Source: Actinomycetes bacterium (GTDB taxonomy: Bacteria > Actinomycetota > Actinomycetes > Streptosporangiales > Streptosporangiaceae). From it: DNA of 9,972 nucleotides. Location of the stretch: contig JAOPYP010000173.1 in the NCBI GenBank assembly GCA_025964635.1, positions 1 to 9,972 of the forward strand. Direction: 5' to 3'. Positions 5,627 through 9,972 of this stretch are shown here, piece after piece; within the stretch, counting starts at the first letter, position 1; each line of letters starts with the position of its first letter. Both the position numbers and the translations under genes were made by a program. The notes beneath the pieces were generated by a model that did no database searches, was not told the origin of the DNA, and saw only the letters and a list, made by a program, of their open reading frames with translations.

Positions 5627-6559
5627 ATGCGGGTGTTCGTGGCAGGCGGGACCGGGGTCATCGGACGGCGGCTGGTGCCGCAGCTCGTGGCCCGGGGTCA
5701 CCAGGTGACGGCTACGACGACGGATCCGGGCAAGGTGGGGTCGCTGGAGCAGCTGGGCGCCGATGCTGTCGTGATGGACGGGCTGGATGCGGTGTCGGTC
5801 GGTGAGGCGGTGGCCGCGGCCCGGCCGGACGCGATCGTGCACCAGATGACCGCAATTTCCGTGGCTCACGCCGGCAAGCCCGATATGAAGCACATGGATC
5901 GGTGGTTCGCCACCACCAACCGGCTGCGCACCGAGGGGACGGACCACCTGATGGCCGCCGCCGAGGCGACCGGAGTATCCCACTTCGTCGCGCAGAGCTA
6001 CGCCAGCTGGAACGGAATCCGCAAGGGCGGATGGGTGAAGACCGAGGAGGATCCGCTGGACCCGGAAGAGGGGACGATGATGCACGCGGGGGCGGCGGCG
6101 ATCCGCCACGTCGAGGACGTGGTCGTCAAGGCGGGCGGCGCGGCCCTGCGATACGGCGGGCTCTACGGGCCGGGCGCCACGGACGACCAGGTCGAGCTCG
6201 TGCGCAAGCGACAGTTCCCCCTCGTCGGGGGCGGCGCCGGCTACACCTCGTGGGTGCATGTGGCCGACGCGGCGAGCGCTACCGTCCTGGCCCTGGAGCA
6301 GCAGGCCAAAGGCGTGTTCAACATCGTCGACGACGAACCAGCCCGGGTCAGCGAGTGGCTGCCTTATCTGGCCGCGTGCGCGGGCGCAAAGCCACCGATG
6401 CGGGTCCCCAGGTGGCTGGCCCGGATGCTGGCCGGGGAAGCGGCGGTGACGATGATGACCGAGGGGCGCGGCTTCTCCAACGCCAAGGCCAGGCGGGAGC
6501 TCGGCTGGGAGCTGCGCTACCCTTCCTGGCGCCAGGGCTTCAAGGAAGAGCTGGCGTAA
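5627..6559 (+). CDS. NAD(P)-dependent epimerase/dehydratase family protein (atypical SDR)
   Basis: A 310-residue extended or atypical short-chain dehydrogenase. The N-terminal Rossmann motif is GGTGVIGRRL (7-16), with GxxGxxG intact. Further landmarks are ADAVVMDGLD (45-54), the strand-4 region PDAIVHQMTAIS (67-78), FVAQSYASW (120-128), ALRYGGLYGPG (173-183), GYTSWVHVADAASA (205-218), GVFNIVDDEPARVSEWLPYLA (229-249) and ELGWELRYPSWRQGF (291-305). The usual catalytic YxxxK is not found; the helix that should hold it reads HAGAAAIRHVEDVVVK (153-168), a substitution I associate with this actinobacterial subfamily. Catalysis may therefore differ, or the protein may be a sensor or reductase. The start ATG 5627 has AGGAAGG 5 bases upstream; an in-frame ATG at 5534 has none and would add 31 poor residues. 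Substrate unknown. Confidence 0.9.
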   Translation: MRVFVAGGTGVIGRRLVPQLVARGHQVTATTTDPGKVGSLEQLGADAVVMDGLDAVSVGEAVAAARPDAIVHQMTAISVAHAGKPDMKHMDRWFATTNRLRTEGTDHLMAAAEATGVSHFVAQSYASWNGIRKGGWVKTEEDPLDPEEGTMMHAGAAAIRHVEDVVVKAGGAALRYGGLYGPGATDDQVELVRKRQFPLVGGGAGYTSWVHVADAASATVLALEQQAKGVFNIVDDEPARVSEWLPYLAACAGAKPPMRVPRWLARMLAGEAAVTMMTEGRGFSNAKARRELGWELRYPSWRQGFKEELA

Positions 6560-6622
6560 CCGGGCCGAGGAGTCCGACGGGCTGAACTTCACCGATCGAG
6601 ACGTACGGCGAACTTTCCGGGG

Positions 6623-6874
6623 TCAGCGGTTGCGCAGAGAGATCTGGTCGGATTCGGCGATGTTGTCGGCCTCGACAGCTCGCAGTCCTTCACCCAGCCG
6701 TTCGCGGGCTTGCCGCAGAAGCTTGAGCGCGTTGGTGGACGGGTTCTGCGCAGCGGCGCGATCCGGATCAGCCCCATGCTCTTCGACGAGGTGCACCTGA
6801 AGTGCCGCAGCGACTTCATCGGCCGCCTTCAGCGCGTGATAGATAGCCCGGTCCCGTGCGGTGTCGTCAACCAT
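6623..6874 (-). CDS. Small helical hypothetical protein
   Basis: An 83-residue, charged, strongly helical protein with no cysteine and no membrane segment. It begins MVDDTARDRAIYHALKAADE, then VAAALQVHLVEEHG, and ends SDQISLRNR. The heptad-like spacing of A and L (LKAADEVAAALQVHLVEEH; ALKLLRQARERLGEGLRAVE) suggests two helices that may pair as a hairpin or dimer. The codons are mostly G/C-ending. ATG 6874 is chosen because the upstream 38 residues of the open frame look unlike protein; GGGAG lies 11 bases upstream, which is rather far. No family is recognised. It is convergent with the epimerase gene, 63 bases away, and divergent from the NTF2-like gene. Confidence 0.6.
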   Translation of the reverse strand: MVDDTARDRAIYHALKAADEVAAALQVHLVEEHGADPDRAAAQNPSTNALKLLRQARERLGEGLRAVEADNIAESDQISLRNR

Positions 6875-7057
6875 GCGGACAGTATCTCCCGCAGCCTCCG
6901 TGGCTGCACCGCAGAAATGCAGCGATGGGAAAGGCCAGTCTGTCCGGCCTAGATCCGGCGGGCAGCAGGCCGTGGCCAGGATCATCACATCTGCCGGGGG
7001 GGCACGGGGCTCAGCAGTGGGGGGTGGAGGTGGCTGTTACGCCGACTGTCGGGCACC

Positions 7058-7462
7058 ATGAAGCAGATGACCGACCGCGCAATGGTAGGCCGGTGGCTGA
7101 GAGGGTACGAGGCCGCCTGGCGGACGCCAGGCACCGAGGGCCTGGCGGCCCTATTCTCCGTCGCCGCCACGTATCTGCAATCCCCCTACGAGCAGCCCAT
7201 AACTGGCCTGGACTCCATTGAGCGGATGTGGGAGGAACAAAGAGAAGGCCCGGACGAGGTCTTCACCCTGGCCACCGACATCCTCGCTGTCGAGGGCCCA
7301 ACGGCGGTGGTCCGGGCCGAGGTCCGTTATGGAGATCCACTCCGCCAGGAGTACCGCGATCTCTGGGTCATCCGGCTCGCCGACGACGGCCGCTGCACGT
7401 GGTTCGAGGAGTGGCCCTACTGGCCAGAGCGCCCCCACTCCGCTGGCGGCAACCTGGCTTAG
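7058..7462 (+). CDS. SnoaL-like / NTF2-fold protein
   Basis: A 134-residue protein of the SnoaL/NTF2 cone-shaped fold, found in small isomerases, hydrolases and binding proteins. The pattern is MVGRWLRGYEAAWRTPGTEG (9-28), LAALFSVAATYLQSPYEQPITGLDSIERMWEEQ (29-61), EVFTLATDILAVEGPTAVVRAEVRYGD (67-93) and YRDLWVIRLADDGRCTWFEEWPYWPE (99-124). Helix 1, the sPy..p..G.dsI segment and the final D.dG+ch.F.EW strand are the typical family signs. Function cannot be assigned further. No signal peptide is visible. The ATG at 7058 has no good ribosome site and a second ATG is at 7067, so the start is uncertain by a few codons. Its 3' end faces the glycolipid-binding gene. Confidence 0.82.
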   Translation: MKQMTDRAMVGRWLRGYEAAWRTPGTEGLAALFSVAATYLQSPYEQPITGLDSIERMWEEQREGPDEVFTLATDILAVEGPTAVVRAEVRYGDPLRQEYRDLWVIRLADDGRCTWFEEWPYWPERPHSAGGNLA

Positions 7463-7483
7463 CCGGCCGCCGCGACGGCCGGC
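7462..7483. terminator. GC-rich hairpin between convergent genes
   Basis: GCCGGCCG (7462-7469) and CGGCCGGC (7476-7483) pair perfectly around the loop CCGCGA. The hairpin starts in the stop codon of the NTF2-like gene and ends 16 bases before the stop of the facing gene at 7500. No T-run follows. Its position fits a bidirectional terminator. Confidence 0.55.
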
Positions 7484-7499
7484 TCGGGCTCGCGGCCGG

Positions 7500-8087
7500 T
7501 CAGGTGACCCTCACGGCGATCCCCGGGTAGTCGAGCACCAGGCCGGTCTCGTCGTAGACAAGGCGGCACGTGAAATCAAAAGCCGGGGCGCTGTAGTCAT
7601 AGCACTGGCGCGTGGCCTCGTCGGGGGTACGCACGTAAGTCTGATCCAGGCGATGCACGGCAAGCCCGGCAGCGCGGACGTAAGCGGCGGGAGCAGGTGC
7701 CCGGGCACCCACCGGCAGGTTCATCCGGCGCACGGGCAGCGCGTTGGTCATGGCCGAGGACTCCAGGTCCACATCCAGGCAGCCGTCCAGGTGCGGCGCG
7801 GTCTCCCCGTCAACCAGCCAGCGGCCTGCACCGTCCGCCTCCAGCAGCCTTGAGCTGAACCCGGCCGGTGACCGCCCGCGGATCCGTGCGCTGCGCGTGG
7901 CCCAGGTCGCGTCCAGCTGGATGGCGTACTCAACAGCCCAGGTCACGCCGTCCTCGGTTGCGGTGGTCCATCCCTCGATATCGCACCCGCTGTCGCGGGC
8001 CTGGAAATACACGACCTCGAAGCCGGTACGGGCACCCAGATGCTGCCACCCAGCGGTCGCGGGCACTGACGCGAATGACATAGCCAT
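7500..8087 (-). CDS. Putative glycolipid-binding (DUF1089, PA1994-type) protein
   Basis: A 195-residue protein of the putative glycolipid-binding family (PF06475; structural prototype PA1994). Its members form a beta-sandwich like lipoprotein-localisation factors; a ligand has not been proven. Typical family blocks are EGWTTATEDGVTWAVEYAIQLDATWATRSARIRG (38-71), GRWLVDGETAPHLDGCLDVDL (88-108), TNALPVRRMNL (114-124), LDQTYVRT (147-154) and the end LVLDYPGIAVRVT. The protein has no signal peptide, so it is probably cytoplasmic. The start is uncertain: GTG 8090, ATG 8087 and ATG 8081 are all in frame; ATG 8087 fits GGGAA 4 bases upstream best. It is transcribed alone, convergent with the NTF2-like gene. 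Confidence 0.88.
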   Translation of the reverse strand: MAMSFASVPATAGWQHLGARTGFEVVYFQARDSGCDIEGWTTATEDGVTWAVEYAIQLDATWATRSARIRGRSPAGFSSRLLEADGAGRWLVDGETAPHLDGCLDVDLESSAMTNALPVRRMNLPVGARAPAPAAYVRAAGLAVHRLDQTYVRTPDEATRQCYDYSAPAFDFTCRLVYDETGLVLDYPGIAVRVT

Positions 8088-8164
8088 CACTTTCCCATCG
8101 CGCTGCGCCTAGCGGGCAGGCACGCCGTTACTCGCATGGCGCTGATCGCGTGGACCGATCCGGT

Positions 8165-8179
8165 GGGGCAACACGCCCC
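8165..8179. repeat. Short inverted repeat upstream of the glycolipid-binding gene
   Basis: GGGGC, AACAC, GCCCC: a 5-bp perfect stem with a 5-base loop, about 80 bases before the glycolipid-binding gene start on the minus strand. It could be part of a terminator of the SDR transcript or a regulatory site. It is weak evidence by itself in GC-rich DNA. Confidence 0.25.
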
Positions 8180-8193
8180 GCTGCCCTCCACCG

Positions 8194-8234
8194 CCAGGAC
8201 TTCTCGTCACTACGAGTCATGCCAGGCGTCCTGG
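8194..8234 (-). terminator. Nested inverted repeats downstream of the SDR gene
   Basis: The outer arms CCAGGAC (8194-8200) and GTCCTGG (8228-8234) match perfectly. Between them CTCGT (8203-8207) and ACGAG (8212-8216) form a second stem with the loop CACT. This lies about 40 bases past the SDR stop codon and before the next minus-strand gene, so a terminator of the GntR-SDR unit is likely; an operator for the glycolipid-binding gene is possible. Confidence 0.45.
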
Positions 8235-8272
8235 AAGGCCGGCGTCACAAGTCACGATCTACGGGACATGCC

Positions 8273-9034
8273 CTACGCGCGGCGGGCCAGCCACGCGTCG
8301 AAGTCGGTGGCGACGATGCGCTCGTCGTGCAGGTCACGGGCCTGCGGCGAGGCCAGCCAGACGATCGGCGGTCCCATCACCGCCGGGTCGATGAGTGTGA
8401 GCCCGGCAGGACGGTCGCCGGGCACCATGCCGGTCTCGGTGGCGCCGCCCGGCAGCAGCATGTTGACCCGGACCGGGGTGCCGGCCAGGTCGGCCGCCAT
8501 GATCCGGGACAGCGCCTCCGCGCCCGCCCGGGACGGCCCGTACGGGACGAAGCCGCGCCGGTTCATCGTGGTGTGGTTCATCGAGATGTTGACGATCCGC
8601 CCGGACCCCGCGTCCAGCATCCGCGGCGTGAGCTCCCGGGCCATCAGGAAGTAGCCGGTGAGGTTCACGTCGATCACCGCCCGGAACCCTTCGGGCGGGA
8701 CTTCCCAGAATCCCCGGGGCTCGACCATGAAGCGGGGGTTGACCGTCCGCATCCCGAGGCCAGCGTTGTTGACCAGCAGGTCGATCCCGCCGAGCCGGGA
8801 CCAGGCCCGGTCGGCCGCACGGGCGACGGACAGCTCGTCACGGGCGTCCGCGGCGACACCCAGGGCGCCGGGCAACTGTGCGGCGGCCCCGGCGGCCCGC
8901 TCCGCCGAGCGGCTGGTGAGCACGACCCTGGCGCCGGCCCGGGCCAGCGCGTCGGCCATGGCCAGGCCGAGGCCACTGGTCCCCCCGGTGACCAGGGCCC
9001 GGGTGCCGTCCAGATCCGCGCCGCTGCCCGCCAT
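8273..9034 (-). CDS. Classical short-chain dehydrogenase/reductase (SDR) with YxxxR active site
   Basis: A 253-residue cytoplasmic SDR, NAD(P)-dependent. The nucleotide motif is TGGTSGLG (16-23), with SR at 41-42 after strand 2, where arginine often favours NADP. NNAG is at 89-92, the catalytic asparagine is probably in VNLTG (N124), the catalytic serine is S151 (NISMNH) and tyrosine Y165 is in GFVPYGPSRAGAEAL. The residue four after the tyrosine, lysine in nearly all classical SDRs, is arginine here (R169, codon CGG). The LLPGGATETGM block (193-203) follows the usual cofactor-loop position. The substrate is unknown. ATG 9034 has GGGG 5 bases upstream; GTG 9037 is an alternative start. It follows the GntR gene after 28 bases, so co-transcription and control by that regulator are likely. 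Confidence 0.93.
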   Translation of the reverse strand: MAGSGADLDGTRALVTGGTSGLGLAMADALARAGARVVLTSRSAERAAGAAAQLPGALGVAADARDELSVARAADRAWSRLGGIDLLVNNAGLGMRTVNPRFMVEPRGFWEVPPEGFRAVIDVNLTGYFLMARELTPRMLDAGSGRIVNISMNHTTMNRRGFVPYGPSRAGAEALSRIMAADLAGTPVRVNMLLPGGATETGMVPGDRPAGLTLIDPAVMGPPIVWLASPQARDLHDERIVATDFDAWLARRA

Positions 9035-9062
9035 CACGTCCCCACGAATGTCTTAGACGCTC

Positions 9063-9326
9063 TTACTTCTTCGTGATGAATGTGCCCTTGCCCAGAACCG
9101 ATTCCACGAGGCCGCGCTCCCGGAGTTCGCGCATCGCCCGGCGGATGGTCTGGTACGCAACGCCGTACTGCTCCCCCATGTCCCGTTCCGAGGGAAGACG
9201 CTGACCCCGGGAGATCTTCCCGGCCTTCACCTGAGCCTCGATGTAGTCAGCGACCTGCATGTACAGGGGCTCCGCGCTGGCCGCGTCGAATCTCGGATGA
9301 TCTTCCACATGATCACCGTAAACCAC
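9063..9326 (-). CDS. Short GntR-family transcription regulator (DNA-binding domain only)
   Basis: An 87-residue protein that is almost wholly a GntR winged helix-turn-helix: LYMQVADYIEAQVKAGKI (21-38), RGQRLPSERDMGEQYGVA (40-57), the recognition helix YQTIRRAMRELRERGLV (58-74) and the wing VESVLGKGTFI (74-84). It has no C-terminal effector domain, unlike FadR, HutC or MocR types. Such short GntR proteins are common in actinobacteria, where they may be constitutive repressors or respond through partners. The start is GTG 9326 with AGGTG 4 bases upstream; GTG 9308 is an alternative. It lies 28 bases before the SDR gene and probably controls that unit and itself, possibly also the divergent small gene at 9441. 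Confidence 0.92.
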   Translation of the reverse strand: MVYGDHVEDHPRFDAASAEPLYMQVADYIEAQVKAGKISRGQRLPSERDMGEQYGVAYQTIRRAMRELRERGLVESVLGKGTFITKK

Positions 9327-9374
9327 CGCTCACCTGCGCAAAGGAACGCGAGTCTCTAGGTGCCGATGCGTAGC

Positions 9375-9386
9375 TATAGTTAGCAT
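9375..9386. promoter_or_regulatory. AT-rich promoter/operator candidate in the divergent region
   Basis: TATAGT (9375-9380) and TAGCAT (9381-9386) both fit TANNNT and stand side by side in an otherwise GC-rich region. GCTA and TAGC (9373-9384) form a short inverted repeat over them. This could be the plus-strand -10 of the small gene at 9441, and the overlapping repeat may be where the GntR protein binds. No clear -35 is seen. Confidence 0.3.
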
Positions 9387-9440
9387 CTGTAGGATGACTG
9401 CGGAACAGGGCAGCGGACTCGGGTGGTGGAAACGAGGGCG

Positions 9441-9551
9441 ATGGACACCTACGTGTGGGCTGCGTTTATCGACTGGGTGAAGGCCGGGCTCGGCGATTAT
9501 GACCAGCTTCCGGATGACCCCCGGAAGCACTTACCGAGATTCCGCGGATAG
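9441..9551 (+). CDS. Possible 36-residue peptide gene
   Basis: ATG 9441 to TAG 9549-9551 encodes 36 residues (MDTYVWAAFIDWVKAGLGDY and on, ending KHLPRFRG). GAGGG lies 2 bases before the ATG, closer than ideal; an in-frame GTG at 9423 would add six residues. The N-terminal half is an amphipathic, tryptophan-bearing helix and the tail is basic. One TTA codon (rare in actinomycetes) is present. No homologue is recognised. It may be a true small protein next to the GntR gene, or chance. Confidence 0.3.
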   Translation: MDTYVWAAFIDWVKAGLGDYDQLPDDPRKHLPRFRG

Positions 9552-9659
9552 AACCCGCCCATCACCGGTTCACGGCTCGGCCAGCGCCGGGGATGAGAGC
9601 GTTCCGAAACCTGGAGTAGCCTTCTGATTACCGGTTGTGTCCCCCGTAGTGACCGAGGG

Positions 9660-9972
9660 GTGTACACCCATGAGCCCAAGGTCCAGACCGCATGCATGGG
9701 CGGGAACTGGAGCGGGACCTGGCGGGTGCGCCCGGGCGCGGTCTACTTCGGCTCTTACTTCTTCATCAAGGACCTGCGGTACCCGTACTACAACGGAACC
9801 CACGCCTACGCGCACGGCAGGCTACTCGTCGATAACTGCCGTCCGACCTGTGCGCAGGCCGGGTATTTCGCCAACGCAACCGCATACTTCTGGGTCGTGT
9901 TCAATCATCGCGGCCCGGGAAAGCACTTTGGCTACCTTCGGCTTCGCTGGGGGCGGCATCTCCAGCACTCCA
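9660..9972 (+). CDS. Unrecognised protein, probably secreted-type domain, cut by the window edge
   Basis: The frame is open from 9597 (after TGA 9594-9596) to the right edge with coding-like sequence: HEPKVQTACMGGNWSG, then RVRPGAVYFGSYFFIKDLRY, YNGTHAYAHGRLLVDNCRPT, CAQAGYFANATAYFWVVFN and LRLRWGRHLQHS. The DNCRPTCAQAGYF stretch resembles the NxCxPxCAxG block of a family of exported actinobacterial proteins of unknown function; that link is recalled, not searched. The aromatic, cysteine-poor beta-rich style fits an extracellular domain. No signal peptide lies in frame: from 9597 the lead reads ERSETWSSLLITG. GTG 9660 (GAGGG directly upstream) is the best start, ATG 9696 the next. A lost or frameshifted N-terminus is possible. 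The 3' end is outside the window. Confidence 0.55.
   Translation, partial: MYTHEPKVQTACMGGNWSGTWRVRPGAVYFGSYFFIKDLRYPYYNGTHAYAHGRLLVDNCRPTCAQAGYFANATAYFWVVFNHRGPGKHFGYLRLRWGRHLQHS

Noticed and set aside
5594..6592. 332-codon open frame on the minus strand
   Set aside because: Antisense to the epimerase gene; the histidine/arginine/proline-rich product has no domain.
8150..9076. 308-codon open frame on the plus strand
   Set aside because: Antisense to the SDR gene; composition is that of a GC-rich shadow.
9394..9480. 28-codon frame starting 7 bases after TAGCAT, as for a leaderless gene
   Set aside because: It overlaps the better-supported 36-residue frame, and its product (W/R/G-rich) looks unlike a protein.
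1..9972. CRISPR array, tRNA, rRNA, insertion sequence or integrase
   Set aside because: No regularly spaced repeats, no cloverleaf or CCA end, and no transposase or recombinase motif were seen on reading both strands by eye.

Overview
The window is high-GC DNA with strong G/C preference at third codon positions, GGAGG-type ribosome sites, GTG/TTG starts and actinobacterial families (Lsr2, PPOX/F420-type flavin-fold enzyme, DUF899, short GntR). It most likely comes from a soil-type actinomycete chromosome, possibly a Streptosporangiales or Streptomyces relative. The genus is inference. I see no rRNA, tRNA, transposase, integrase or CRISPR array.

Layout from left to right: the 3' end of an unrecognised gene (+, 2-112). 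An Lsr2-type nucleoid protein (-, 211-720) whose frame runs about 62 codons past the normal family end. A gap of about 450 bases. A tight two-gene unit on the minus strand, a DUF899 thioredoxin-like protein followed after 3 bases by a small cupin (2308 to 1178). A gap of about 685 bases with possible gene debris. A PPOX-class oxidoreductase (+, 2994-3416), probably on a leaderless transcript, convergent with a SAM methyltransferase (-, 3498-4313, TTG start), with strong hairpins between them. A cysteine-rich pentapeptide-repeat protein (+, 4630-5487) that appears to start at CTG, so a search for standard starts loses its first 77 residues. An atypical NAD(P)-binding epimerase-like protein (+, 5627-6559). 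A small helical hypothetical protein (-, 6623-6874). A SnoaL/NTF2-like protein (+, 7058-7462), convergent with a putative glycolipid-binding protein (-, 7500-8087). A GntR-SDR unit (-, 9326 to 8273). A possible 36-residue peptide gene (+, 9441-9551). A gene running off the right edge (+, from about 9660) that resembles the mature part of a secreted actinobacterial protein but has no visible signal peptide.

The genes do not form one obvious pathway. The picture is an accessory, low-density stretch of single small enzymes and stress- or redox-type proteins, with two credible co-transcribed pairs (DUF899-cupin; GntR-SDR). I do not see a convincing new multi-gene system. The points most worth a second look are the hidden CTG-started N-terminus of the pentapeptide protein, the Lsr2 stop-loss tail, the YxxxR active site of the SDR, and the signal-less gene at the right edge.
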